Below, one piece after another: positions 26,496 to 35,032 of a stretch of DNA of 64,000 bases (position 1 is the stretch's first letter; every line of letters starts with the position of its first letter). Made by a program: the position numbers and the translations under genes. The stretch is taken from assembly GCF_903819335.1 (NCBI RefSeq), contig NZ_CAIJDE010000043.1:1-64000 (forward strand), read 5' to 3'. This stretch comes from Flavobacterium panici (GTDB lineage Bacteria; Bacteroidota; Bacteroidia; Flavobacteriales; Flavobacteriaceae). The notes under the pieces are model-generated. The model made no database searches and was not told the origin of the DNA. It saw only the letters and a program-made list of their open reading frames with translations.

Positions 26496-26549
26496 ATGAA
26501 AAACTTAATTAACATCACTATTATTAGCAGCATTATTATCATTCGATAA
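26496..26549 (+). CDS. Ile-rich leader peptide 1 (17 aa)
   Basis: Reads MKNLINITIISSIIIIR then stop. Eight of 17 residues are Ile, with one Leu and no Val. It is followed 42 bp later by a terminator hairpin. This is the classical design of a translation-coupled attenuator: ribosomes stalled at Ile codons, when charged Ile-tRNA is scarce, would favour an antiterminator. Promoter at 26446-26475. Confidence 0.8.
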   Translation: MKNLINITIISSIIIIR

Positions 26550-26590
26550 TGATCAGGGATGTTATATAAATAAGTACACGATACAATTTA

Positions 26591-26617
26591 AAACCTCCCT
26601 TTTTGGGAGGTTTTTTT
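26591..26617 (+). terminator. Attenuator terminator 1
   Basis: Hairpin AAACCTCCC/GGGAGGTTT with a 4-nt T loop and a run of T, between the two Ile leader peptides. It should stop transcription when leader peptide 1 is translated without stalling. Confidence 0.85.
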
Positions 26618-26630
26618 ATTTAAAATATAC

Positions 26631-26687
26631 ATGAAAAATTCAGTACAAATTATTATTAGCGCAATTATCATTATTCGTCTACCGTGA
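26631..26687 (+). CDS. Ile-rich leader peptide 2 (18 aa)
   Basis: Reads MKNSVQIIISAIIIIRLP then stop, with seven Ile residues. Its start lies ~14 bp after terminator 1, and its own terminator follows 26 bp after its stop. The shared MKN start, ...S-IIIIR core and position show that the two leaders are duplicates of one design. A second Ile-sensing step would need readthrough of terminator 1. Confidence 0.8.
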   Translation: MKNSVQIIISAIIIIRLP

Positions 26688-26712
26688 CGAGGCAGGATTC
26701 TATTGCATAATA

Positions 26713-26747
26713 AAAGCCTTTCTCTGTCAAACGAGAAAGGCTTTTTT
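26713..26747 (+). terminator. Attenuator terminator 2
   Basis: Stem AAGCCTTTCTC/GAGAAAGGCTT (perfect) with a short loop and seven T. It lies 39 bp before the ATG of the acetolactate synthase small-subunit gene and so gates its transcription. Confidence 0.85.
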
Positions 26748-26785
26748 ATTTCTAAAAACTCTACTTACAAATAATTAAAAAATAA

Positions 26786-27283
26786 ATGAAACAAGAATAT
26801 ACTTTAACCGCCTATACAGAAGATCAAATGGGATTACTGAATAAAATAACCGTTATACTTTCCCGACGAAAAATTAGTTTGGAAAGTCTCAATATCTCAA
26901 CTTGTGAAATCGACAAAATGTACCGTTGCACGCTCGTTATCAATGATACTTTTGAAGTAGTTAGAAACATAGCGCTTCAAATCGAAAAAATTATCGAGGT
27001 TTTTAAATGTTACTGCAGCACAAACGACGAAATCGTATGGAAACAAATGGGTTTATTTAAAGTAAAAACTTCGAGCATCATGAAAGAAGAAATGAATTTT
27101 TTACTTAGAAAATATAATACTCAATTTATAACTATCGAAAAAGATTTTACGGTTTTTGAAGTAACGGGACATGAAAATGAAATCAATAATCTGGCTACTG
27201 AATTAAAGGAATTTGAATTAATCGAATTTATAAAAAGTGCCCGAATTGCTGTTACTTTAAATAGTGGCACTTTTGAGATATAG
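26786..27283 (+). CDS. ilvN: Acetolactate synthase small (regulatory) subunit
   Basis: 165 residues, within the usual length of IlvN. An N-terminal ACT domain (YTLTAYTEDQMGLLNKITVILSRRKISLESLNIS) is followed by the second beta-alpha domain (VKTSSIMKEEMNFLLRKYNTQFITIEKDFTVFEVTG). It binds branched-chain amino acids and tunes the catalytic IlvB subunit, which is not encoded nearby. Transcription is expected to depend on Ile supply through two tandem leader/terminator sets. It is convergent with a DUF2063 gene, with 18 bp between them. It may be a paralogue of an ilv-operon copy located elsewhere. The symbol reflects the family. Confidence 0.85.
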   Translation: MKQEYTLTAYTEDQMGLLNKITVILSRRKISLESLNISTCEIDKMYRCTLVINDTFEVVRNIALQIEKIIEVFKCYCSTNDEIVWKQMGLFKVKTSSIMKEEMNFLLRKYNTQFITIEKDFTVFEVTGHENEINNLATELKEFELIEFIKSARIAVTLNSGTFEI

Positions 27284-27301
27284 TATAATTTTTGAATTCC
27301 A

Positions 27302-28141
27302 TTAAAACCTAAAAAAATTAGCACCAACCCAACGCTCCTTCCAACTGTTCCAAACTTCTTCAAACTGAACATCATTTTCTTTATAATCAATTTTAAACAA
27401 TTCTTTTGCTGCAGCAATATTCTTATGCTCTTTCAAAAAACATAAAAAATCATATTGTTCTTTGTGCAGATCGTAAATTGCTAATTTAAATTTGTGTCTC
27501 AAAACCACGCAATAACTTTCCTTTTGAAGAGGCAAATCAGGATTCTTGTTATTTTTAAATTCAGAATAATATTTTCGAACAGGAAACTGGAACTTAAATA
27601 AGGCAAATACAGGCACCAATTTTAGTTCATTTTCAGGTGTATCGATTGTGGCTAATTGGTAATTTTCGTCTGCTTTTAGATCAAAAAGAACACCAATAGC
27701 ATATTCAAATTTGGCGAGTTCAATCATAAAATCAATCCAATCTTCTTTTATATCTTCATCAGCATCGGGTCTGTTATTTTCCAGATATTCTGCAAAATGA
27801 GCTCCTAAAAAAGATAAATTGTAATTATAAGAAGGTTTTGAAGCCAGATAATCATCGGCGAAAGCGCAAAAAATTGCTTCGCCTAAAGCATATTCTAAAG
27901 CACTAAACTGCTGCGACATGCAATTTCGCAGTCGTGCAATATAACTTCGCTGGTAAATGGCTAAATGTTCCTGAGCTGTAAGTTTTTCCGAATGACAAAT
28001 TACATCTTCAATTGAAGCTGCATTTTCTGCATTCGAAAGCAAATCATTAGGGTTTATTCCTGTTTGCTGATAAGGATCAAGCAAAAGCTGCTGCATCCAT
28101 TGCTGAAAGTCTTTTAATGGTATTTTTACCGTTTTCTGCAT
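27302..28141 (-). CDS. DUF2063 (HvfC/BufC-type) RiPP partner protein
   Basis: A 279-residue soluble protein. The N-terminal half matches the HvfC/BufC N-terminal domain (FQQWMQQLLLDP, then LAIYQRSYIARLRNCMSQQFSALEYALGEAIFCAFADDYLA ... FAEYL). The C-terminal half is a less conserved alpha/beta domain. In known systems this protein is the partner of the DUF692 multinuclear iron enzyme and helps it bind the cysteine-rich substrate peptide. Here it is encoded 9 bp after the DUF692 gene, as the last gene of the operon. It is convergent with the acetolactate synthase gene without a clear terminator. Confidence 0.88.
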   Translation of the reverse strand: MQKTVKIPLKDFQQWMQQLLLDPYQQTGINPNDLLSNAENAASIEDVICHSEKLTAQEHLAIYQRSYIARLRNCMSQQFSALEYALGEAIFCAFADDYLASKPSYNYNLSFLGAHFAEYLENNRPDADEDIKEDWIDFMIELAKFEYAIGVLFDLKADENYQLATIDTPENELKLVPVFALFKFQFPVRKYYSEFKNNKNPDLPLQKESYCVVLRHKFKLAIYDLHKEQYDFLCFLKEHKNIAAAKELFKIDYKENDVQFEEVWNSWKERWVGANFFRF

Positions 28142-28150
28142 TTTTGGAGT

Positions 28151-29065
28151 TTATAAAAATTTGTCTACAGCGAATAAATTCAATGGGTTTGAAACTTGTT
28201 CTTCATCAGTAGAAAAAATTTCTTTTTCAACTCCAACAAATGCTGCGTCCATGTATTGTTTTGATTTCAGTAATTCAGAATGGTACACATCAAAAGCCGG
28301 AATATTACCATCCCATTCTAATAAAATGGATGCCTGATTGGCTAATTGATAAGCTTTTTGAAACAATTTCCAAACCTGATTATTTACTTCCCTATCGTGT
28401 GTATCAATAATATAATTGCCACAATTTTGATGACCTGCCAAATGCATTTGAACTATTTTATCATGTGGAATTCCGTTAATGTATTCTACAGGATCAAAAT
28501 CATTATTAAAAGAAGATACATAAACGTTGTTTACATCCAAGAGTAATCCACAGCCAGTTTCTTCGGTCATGATTCGTAAAAACTCCCATTCCGGAAGGGT
28601 CGAATTATTGAAGGCTGCGTAGGTACTTGGATTTTCTACAATCAGTGGTCGTTCTAAATAATCCTGAACTTGTTTGATTCGGTTACAAACATGTTTTAAT
28701 GAATCTTCATTTAGCGGAAGCGGCAGTAAATCATGCGAATTGGTCGTTAAAACTCCTGTCCAGCACAAATGATCACTAATCCAGGCTGGCTTGACTTCAC
28801 TTGCAAGTTGTTTTAAACTTTTCAGATAATCAAAATTTAAGGGATCAGTGCTTCCTATAGAAAGCGATACCCCGTGCATTACCACGGGATATTTTTCTGC
28901 TATTTGTTGTAAAATATATCTTGGACGTCCATGTGAATCCATGAAATTCTCAGAAATTACCTCAAACCAATCTACGGCAGGGTTCTTCTCCAGAATATGT
29001 TCAAAATGCTGGCTTCTGAGTCCTAATCCCAATCCTAAATTGGGTAATCCAAGTCTAGTGTCCAT
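28151..29065 (-). CDS. DUF692 multinuclear non-heme iron oxidase (MNIO)
   Basis: A 304-residue TIM-barrel protein of the MNIO (DUF692, HvfB/BufB/MbnB) family. All typical metal ligands are visible: His64 (VMHGVSLSIG), Asp98-His99 (WISDHLCW), Glu144 (LIVENPS), Asp177-Asn180 (LLDVNNVYVS), His208 and His212 (QMHLAGH), Asp221/His223 (DTHDRE) and Glu250 (LLEWDG). MNIOs bind two or three irons and modify Cys residues of ribosomal peptides with O2. The gene overlaps the cysteine-rich peptide gene by 11 bp and precedes its DUF2063 partner by 9 bp. Together they form a complete RiPP core. Confidence 0.93.
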   Translation of the reverse strand: MDTRLGLPNLGLGLGLRSQHFEHILEKNPAVDWFEVISENFMDSHGRPRYILQQIAEKYPVVMHGVSLSIGSTDPLNFDYLKSLKQLASEVKPAWISDHLCWTGVLTTNSHDLLPLPLNEDSLKHVCNRIKQVQDYLERPLIVENPSTYAAFNNSTLPEWEFLRIMTEETGCGLLLDVNNVYVSSFNNDFDPVEYINGIPHDKIVQMHLAGHQNCGNYIIDTHDREVNNQVWKLFQKAYQLANQASILLEWDGNIPAFDVYHSELLKSKQYMDAAFVGVEKEIFSTDEEQVSNPLNLFAVDKFL

Positions 29066-29642
29066 TATTTTTGGGTTGACAATTTGAAAGACTTTCCGGT
29101 AGTTTTTTAGCGCTTTCTTCTTCCATTTTCAAAACTCTTTCCGCTGCCGCAGCTTTTCTTTCAGCAGGATTATTAATGTAGGAACAAGATCTTGAACCGC
29201 TTTGTCCGCAAGAAGAATAATCTACACCTGAAGTGCCGCGAATGGAGTTTACATATTCATCGCTTGGCCCATATTGCTGGGGAGCTTCGCCAAAGGATTC
29301 TCCCTTTTTTATTCTTTTTTCTTCAAAACGTATTCTTGCTAATTGCCAGACACTAAGTCCTTTGTTAGGCCCTTGTGCCATAAAACGAGAAGATAAAATA
29401 GGCACACCGCAGCTTCCTTGGTAGCGACAATCATTTTCGCCCGGATGACAAAGTTCTTCTGTTGTACCAAAAATCCCGCAGCCTCCCTGCCCTTTACAAG
29501 CATTTAAAGTGTGACAAGGATGACCAACTGCTGTTGAGCAATCACCTTGGCCTGCACAATCATTATTTCCTGAATATCCCGCATTTTTGCATGAATTAAG
29601 CCCCATGCATACATGAAGTTCTTTTGTTACTAATTCTGACAT
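29055..29642 (-). CDS. Cysteine-rich RiPP precursor/substrate with four CX5C motifs
   Basis: Start at ATG 29642 (MSELVTKEL). A longer frame to 29711 runs into the upstream gene. 195 residues with 13 Cys (12, 18, 29, 35, 43, 49, 55, 65, 72, 78, 145, 153, 188). Residues 10-80 carry four CX5C units, three with a -QG- core (CAGQGDC, CKGQGGC, CRYQGSC). There is no signal peptide. The central part (95-135) is charged and helical, and the C-terminus is Ala/Glu-rich. It is the obvious target for the MNIO, whose gene overlaps it by 11 bp. At ~195 residues it is long for a RiPP precursor, so it may act as a mature metal- or stress-binding protein after modification. Confidence 0.8.
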   Translation of the reverse strand: MSELVTKELHVCMGLNSCKNAGYSGNNDCAGQGDCSTAVGHPCHTLNACKGQGGCGIFGTTEELCHPGENDCRYQGSCGVPILSSRFMAQGPNKGLSVWQLARIRFEEKRIKKGESFGEAPQQYGPSDEYVNSIRGTSGVDYSSCGQSGSRSCSYINNPAERKAAAAERVLKMEEESAKKLPESLSNCQPKNNGH

Positions 29643-29658
29643 GTTGTATACTTTTATA

Positions 29659-31173
29659 TTAATGATTGTGTCTATAAGGTGTAGTTGGTACTTTAGGAAT
29701 ATCGGCTTCAATGCTGTAATCTAATCCTACGTCTGGTAAAGACGGGAAATAGTTTTCGCTTTTTATAGCCCAGCCCCAATTTACAGGGTCGGCTTTCGCT
29801 AATTGATCAACCAAACTCATGATTTGTGCTTTTGGTCTTAAGAAACTTTGCTCAAATGAAAAAGGTTCAAATGTTAAAGCGCCTTTATAAGCCTGATTGC
29901 CTTTGGTATAAGTGTATTGGTTAATTTGATTACCAACACCGCTTAAAAGCCAAATCATTGATTTATGAATACCAAAAATGAATAAATCGTATTGTGTACT
30001 TTCGTCTTTATGGTAACAGGCTTCAATCATTAAGAGGATATAAGCAAAAACTGCATTACCTAATTGTGAACATAATGCCAGTGCCTGATTACCCGAAGCT
30101 ATATAATCGGCTGTTTTAGGATTAGCATCAGTATCATATACAAAATAGCTGAAGAAATCATCTAATCCCTGAATGTTACGGAACTTTTGCTGATAATGCC
30201 CGCCAAGTGTGTAGGCTTCAAGAAATTTGGCAAAATGAGCAGGTTCTTTCCCGGAATCATCATAATCACCTTCCCAAAAAACTACTTTGCCATCAACAAT
30301 ATCCATTGGTACCGGCATTTTATTTTCGCCCCAAATTAAAGTATGCTGCTTGTATTTACTTTTTCCTTCTCCCTGTTCAATGATGCGATGTATAGCTTCA
30401 ATTGCCGAGTGAGCGTCGTGTACGCCAACAAGTCCTTCACTATCATCTGTATTGGCAAATTGAGGATTGTGATCTCTGTCATAATGTACCGTATTCATTG
30501 AATTTTGAGAATAATACGGTCTCGGACGATCCGGATTATCCGGCGGAAGCAATTGTGGTCTTTGCTCATAAGGTCCCGGGAAATCCTCTTTTATACATTT
30601 GATAATCATTTCATATAAAAGTCCAATCGTTTGATATTCAACAGTATCCAGTAATTGTGCATTTGCATAAGGATCTTTAAACGGTTCAGGGCTTTCAATT
30701 TGTAAAAATGTAGTCAATTGCTTCAATGACAATTTTGCTGCATCAATTTGAAATTCAGGAATATGTCCGTCTAATTGTGTTGGAAATGTTAATACTTTTC
30801 CAATTCCCATTAAATCAGGTGCCGTCTGACAAACTGCTTGTTTCACATTGCATGAAAGTGCCAGATGCAGCATTTCTTCAATAACAACGCTCATAATTAA
30901 GGCAGCCGATTTATTCGAATAAACTAATATATCGAGTTTCAGTTCTTGCGCCAGTTGGTCGATTTCGGCAGCAGTACGCACGCCGGATTTTGAAAGCTGC
31001 GCATGAAGTTTAGCATACAGTTTATCCTGATCCTGTGCTCTGTTTATCGAATAATAAGTCGATAAATACGTTGGAATAGTAGCAAGCTCCAGTGCAATTG
31101 CCTGCTGCATTACATCTTTGATATTGTCTTTTGTTACCGAAGTAGAAAAGTTAAATAGTTTTTTGGTTTTCAT
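29659..31173 (-). CDS. VioB-type ferritin-like protein
   Basis: A 504-residue protein whose N-terminal part matches the iminophenyl-pyruvate dimer synthase/VioB ferritin-like domain: MQQAIALELATIPTYLSTYYSI, then SVVIEEMLHLALSCNV with the EExxH iron-ligand motif, and a matching first-helix Glu. In violacein and related pathways, such proteins couple the imine product of an amino-acid oxidase. Here the upstream neighbour (21 bp) is an L-amino-acid-oxidase-like protein, the same pairing as VioA/VioB. The C-terminal 200 residues are poorly conserved. Sixteen bp separate it from the peptide gene. Confidence 0.83.
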   Translation of the reverse strand: MKTKKLFNFSTSVTKDNIKDVMQQAIALELATIPTYLSTYYSINRAQDQDKLYAKLHAQLSKSGVRTAAEIDQLAQELKLDILVYSNKSAALIMSVVIEEMLHLALSCNVKQAVCQTAPDLMGIGKVLTFPTQLDGHIPEFQIDAAKLSLKQLTTFLQIESPEPFKDPYANAQLLDTVEYQTIGLLYEMIIKCIKEDFPGPYEQRPQLLPPDNPDRPRPYYSQNSMNTVHYDRDHNPQFANTDDSEGLVGVHDAHSAIEAIHRIIEQGEGKSKYKQHTLIWGENKMPVPMDIVDGKVVFWEGDYDDSGKEPAHFAKFLEAYTLGGHYQQKFRNIQGLDDFFSYFVYDTDANPKTADYIASGNQALALCSQLGNAVFAYILLMIEACYHKDESTQYDLFIFGIHKSMIWLLSGVGNQINQYTYTKGNQAYKGALTFEPFSFEQSFLRPKAQIMSLVDQLAKADPVNWGWAIKSENYFPSLPDVGLDYSIEADIPKVPTTPYRHNH

Positions 31174-31193
31174 TTGTTTTTGGTTAAAGTAGA

Positions 31194-33188
31194 TTATTCC
31201 GGACTGATAAATGGATAGTATTTTTCGTCAATAATAGGTTCGATTCCAAAGAAATCATTCAAAACAGATTCAGCAGTACAAAATGCGCCTTCTACCCAAG
31301 CCTGATCGTTTGAATACGTTTCTCCTACAATAAAAATTTCGCAGTCTGTGTTTGGAACAAGCTGAGATGGTTTTCTAATTTTTCTTTGTACATCACCTAA
31401 ATTATAGTGCGATTTATAGGCATGATATCCTGCATTAAATGGAGGAAGCGACCAGTCCATATATTTAGTTTCTAAAGGTTCTGGCACATACGAATAATCA
31501 GCCTGCGGTCCAAAATGCAGTGACGCTAGTTGCGAACGAAGCATTTTCACCATTACCGGAGTAGCTTCTCTTGGCCCTTCAAGCGGCTGACAGTCTCTGG
31601 ATTCAGGAATTTCGCGCGTAGCATTTGGTCCAAGTTCTAAAGGTTTCCAGAATGTTGAATATTGAATATCATCGTAACTGGCCAAAATACCGTATACTTT
31701 TTTTCCTTTTCCGTCTCTGGCATTATCACCAAAATAAACCACTTGGCGAATAGGCATATCTGTAATACTTGGCCCAATAGTATCTAATTCGGCTACAGTC
31801 GAAATTTGTTTTTCTTGTTTAAAAGTTAAACGTTCTTCGATTGCATTTTCTACAGCAGTTATAAAGCTTACCTTATCGTTAAACGAATTAACAATAATAG
31901 CCGGATTTTTAGCCGATTCTATTTTTTTAAGATAGTTAGAAGGAAAGCCCTCTTTTTTTAATTTCTCAATTCCTTCTTGTGTCAGGAAATAACTTGTAAG
32001 TTTTGCAGGATACGTTGGGCTTCCGGCTTCGGTTGTTCTCCACCAAGGTGTATCGAAAAACATCCCTATTTTGTATGAAGGTTCCATTAATACAGACTCT
32101 AAATACAACTGTACTTTTTCATGATTTAATACATCGGTTGCTTCTTCATCACTGTATCTGCTTGCCTGCGCTACTAAGTCAATTGCTGCTCTAGGCATAG
32201 CAAGAAATGCTGCATCACATTTTTTTCTTTCTGCAAGTGCATCTGGATCTTTGCGTGTTGCAGTTGTAAAATTCACTCCTGATTTAGTGTGCACAATAGA
32301 ACGCAATCTAATGTTTGGATAATAATTTAGAGTAATCCCTTTTTGTTTTGCCAGTTTTTCCACTTCTTCAAATAAAGAATCAAATAAGCTGGAATATCCT
32401 TTTATTAAAGTTTTGTATTCTGTTCCCGGAAGAAACTCATCATTCACATTAAATGATTGGGCGCTATTACTGTTTACTACGTTTGAACTATAGCCATTTC
32501 CATCAGATAAGTAGCTAAATCCTTCTTGGTCAAGCATATCATAACCCAGATTCCAATATCCAATTTCTTTTAGTAAATCTCCTTTTTGGTAGATTGAACT
32601 ATCAGGCATATCAATATTGATCCTTCCTTCTTCATAAAATTTGCACCATTCTCTTCGGGTAGTCGGCCCTGATGTTTGTGTGATTGCTACAGATTGTATG
32701 GTTGTAAAACCATCATCTGGCGGAGCATCCTGAGCGTAATTGTTTGCGAAATACGGAGCTGGCTGATTAGAATTGATATCTGAGATATACATGTTTTTTG
32801 AACGCAAAGACATCAATGGGTCTGCTGATTCATTAAACGGAACTGAATCTTTCTTTAAATCCAGTTCTTCAATGGTTTTAGTCACTAAACGGTGTCCCGG
32901 CCCCTGAGGAGTTCCATCCCAATATAAATATCTCATACCTCCTAATTCAAGGTACGAATTGTCTTTGTCGTCTTTATAATGCCATGTACAAACACGTGCG
33001 CCCGGTTCTCTGGTTCCCGGATTTTTTTTAGAAAAATCATATTTTCCCCAGTCGTAAAGTTCTAATACATCGCCCTTAACGAGCATTTTTTCGTTTTTGG
33101 CGAGTTTAGATTTTCCATCGAGTAATCTCCACGCCGTATAGAGTCCGGCTGCACCTGCTCCAAAAATAGAGTATGTTTTTTTGCTCAT
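31194..33188 (-). CDS. L-amino-acid-oxidase-like FAD-dependent oxidoreductase
   Basis: A 664-residue flavin amine oxidase-type protein. The dinucleotide-binding motif is at the N-terminus (IFGAGAAGLYTAWRLL, GxGxxG). The substrate-domain Arg/Tyr-rich block (LELGGMRYLY) follows, and the C-terminal FAD motif is CEIFIVGETYSNDQAWVEGAFCTAESVL. Its size and insertions fit L-amino-acid oxidases such as VioA, RebO and lysine oxidase relatives. It would oxidise an amino acid to an imine or 2-oxo acid plus H2O2. The amino acid is not predictable. It lies between the ThDP decarboxylase (42 bp) and the VioB-like gene (20 bp). Confidence 0.82.
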   Translation of the reverse strand: MSKKTYSIFGAGAAGLYTAWRLLDGKSKLAKNEKMLVKGDVLELYDWGKYDFSKKNPGTREPGARVCTWHYKDDKDNSYLELGGMRYLYWDGTPQGPGHRLVTKTIEELDLKKDSVPFNESADPLMSLRSKNMYISDINSNQPAPYFANNYAQDAPPDDGFTTIQSVAITQTSGPTTRREWCKFYEEGRINIDMPDSSIYQKGDLLKEIGYWNLGYDMLDQEGFSYLSDGNGYSSNVVNSNSAQSFNVNDEFLPGTEYKTLIKGYSSLFDSLFEEVEKLAKQKGITLNYYPNIRLRSIVHTKSGVNFTTATRKDPDALAERKKCDAAFLAMPRAAIDLVAQASRYSDEEATDVLNHEKVQLYLESVLMEPSYKIGMFFDTPWWRTTEAGSPTYPAKLTSYFLTQEGIEKLKKEGFPSNYLKKIESAKNPAIIVNSFNDKVSFITAVENAIEERLTFKQEKQISTVAELDTIGPSITDMPIRQVVYFGDNARDGKGKKVYGILASYDDIQYSTFWKPLELGPNATREIPESRDCQPLEGPREATPVMVKMLRSQLASLHFGPQADYSYVPEPLETKYMDWSLPPFNAGYHAYKSHYNLGDVQRKIRKPSQLVPNTDCEIFIVGETYSNDQAWVEGAFCTAESVLNDFFGIEPIIDEKYYPFISPE

Positions 33189-33230
33189 GATAGTATGTTT
33201 TAGATTTTTTAGTAGTTATAGATAGTGGTT

Positions 33231-34949
33231 TTATTCATTTCCCAATCTTGCCATTTGCTGTGCCAGATCTTTTTGAGGAATTACAATTTCTACCAGAGTT
33301 GGAAGATTTGTTTTTTTCTTAAGATTTAGAAGTACTTGATCTAACTCTGAAACAGTTTCAGCACGATAGCTGTTTGCTCCAAATGCTTTGGCAAGTGCCT
33401 GATAATCCCATTTTGGAAGAATATCAAATGCATCAAACTTATGATCCGGGCCTGCTTTAAAGGAGTCCATGTCGACATATACCTGCTCAATTGCATATAC
33501 ACCATTACTCATCACGAAGATTACGGAGTTGATGTTGTATTTTACAAGGGTAGAAAGTGATTGTGCGATCATCATAAAACCACCGTCACCGGCTACAGTC
33601 CAGGCTTGTTTACCGCTTCCCAACTGAGCTCCTGAAGCTGCACCGGTTTCAAAACCAATACACTGCCACGCAGCCGAAGAAATATAAGCGTTTTGAGATA
33701 ATCCGTAAATATTGGTAGCCACGTACATTGATGAACTTACACCGAAAGTCATTACAATATCGTCCAGCATTTTTTCTTTTTTCAGAAAAGATGTTGCATG
33801 TTCAAAAAAGCGGTTAAACGTTATTACTTCCGGAGTTAAATCGTATTTAGGATCAGAGTTCGATCTCCATGGTTCCGGGAATCTTGGCTGAGCCGGAGCT
33901 ATTACTTTTAAAGGATATCCTGATGCTCTTTTAAAGCGTTCTGTTAAGGCTTCGATAAAGTCTTTTAAAGTTACTCCTGAATAGGTAAAATAACCAACTC
34001 TCGTTTCCTGAGTAGTTACCTGAATCATATCCGAAAATTTATTTTCTACCAGCCATAAATAGTCATCGGTAATAATAGTTCCTAAGGATAAAATACAGTC
34101 AGAAGCTTCGACTAATTTTATAACTTCGGGTATTGAAGCCTGATCAGAATAGGTACCGATAAATTTATCGCCTTTCTCATCGAGAACCGTTTTTCCAAGT
34201 GAAGTTGTAGTGTACAACATTCCGCTTGCTTTAATAAGTTCTTCTAATTGCTTGGTTAGTTTATGTCGCAAGAGCTCTACTCCGGCAAAAATCAAAGGAT
34301 TTTTTGACTGACTAATTTGTGACCATGCCTGAGAAACAGCATTTTCAAGTGCCGCTGGTTCACTTTTTATTATTTCAGGTTCTAGTTTTTTACTGGAAGG
34401 TTTAGGGCAAGGTTCGCCCCACACCTCTTTATAACATGCTATATAAACAGGTCTTTGGTGTGTAAGTGCTGCGATAAGTAATTTATCAATTTTTTCAGGG
34501 GCGCCTGCAGAAGTGCTTAGTGTCTCGGCAGCAACAGTTACTCTTTCATAAACTTCCTGATCTACGTTAAGATTACCTGTAGAGTGATGGTAAAGTACAT
34601 TGTACATACTCCCTATTTGTCGTGCATCTGCTCCGGGTGTGGCACTAATTACAACAACAGGACTGCGTTCTACATATGCTCCTGCAATAGCATTTAATGC
34701 GCTAAAAGTACTTACTCCGTATTGTAAAGATACGGCAGCTAAACCTCTGGTACGTGCATAAGCATCTGCCGCGTAAGAAGCGTCTAGTTCGTTTGAAGTT
34801 CCAATGGTTTCAATTCCGTCAAAGTATTCCAGAGCCTGTGTAAAATGCTTTACATAATCCCCCGGAATTTGAAAAACCTCGGTGACATTTAATTGTTTGA
34901 GTCGGGTTAGCAGATAATCTGCGACCGTAAATTCTTTGGTAGGTTTCAT
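33231..34949 (-). CDS. ThDP-dependent 2-oxo-acid (indolepyruvate/pyruvate-type) decarboxylase
   Basis: A 572-residue protein of the pyruvate/indolepyruvate decarboxylase family. The cofactor-activating Glu is in SNELDASYAADAYAR, the paired His of the active site is in LYHHSTGN, and the ThDP-binding motif is GDGGFMMIAQSLSTLVKYNINSVIFVMSN. It decarboxylates a 2-oxo acid to an aldehyde. The likely source of the 2-oxo acid is the amino-acid oxidase encoded 42 bp downstream in the same transcript, so the two may act in sequence (amino acid to 2-oxo acid to aldehyde). The lectin-like gene upstream is separated by a 14-bp perfect hairpin. Confidence 0.88.
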   Translation of the reverse strand: MKPTKEFTVADYLLTRLKQLNVTEVFQIPGDYVKHFTQALEYFDGIETIGTSNELDASYAADAYARTRGLAAVSLQYGVSTFSALNAIAGAYVERSPVVVISATPGADARQIGSMYNVLYHHSTGNLNVDQEVYERVTVAAETLSTSAGAPEKIDKLLIAALTHQRPVYIACYKEVWGEPCPKPSSKKLEPEIIKSEPAALENAVSQAWSQISQSKNPLIFAGVELLRHKLTKQLEELIKASGMLYTTTSLGKTVLDEKGDKFIGTYSDQASIPEVIKLVEASDCILSLGTIITDDYLWLVENKFSDMIQVTTQETRVGYFTYSGVTLKDFIEALTERFKRASGYPLKVIAPAQPRFPEPWRSNSDPKYDLTPEVITFNRFFEHATSFLKKEKMLDDIVMTFGVSSSMYVATNIYGLSQNAYISSAAWQCIGFETGAASGAQLGSGKQAWTVAGDGGFMMIAQSLSTLVKYNINSVIFVMSNGVYAIEQVYVDMDSFKAGPDHKFDAFDILPKWDYQALAKAFGANSYRAETVSELDQVLLNLKKKTNLPTLVEIVIPQKDLAQQMARLGNE

Positions 34950-34988
34950 TTTTTGGTTATTAGAATTAGGAGTATTTTGTTTTCAGTA

Positions 34989-35023
34989 ATAAATCTCTTC
35001 AGCATAAAACTGAAGAGATTTAT
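34989..35023 (-). other. Intercistronic 14-bp hairpin
   Basis: Perfect 14-bp stem (34989-35002 with 35010-35023) and a 7-nt loop between the lectin gene and the decarboxylase gene. The minus strand has no good T run after it. It may act as an RNA stabiliser or partial terminator, giving more lectin than enzyme mRNA. This role is inferred. Confidence 0.6.
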
Positions 35024-35032
35024 ATTAGTCTT

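Noticed and set aside
27121..27417. Minus-strand frame across the ilvN/DUF2063 junction
   Set aside because: It is a shadow of two real genes on both strands.
29643..29711. Longer start for the Cys-rich peptide gene
   Set aside because: It would overlap the 3' end of the VioB-like gene by 53 bp and adds a hydrophobic, non-typical leader; ATG 29642 fits better.
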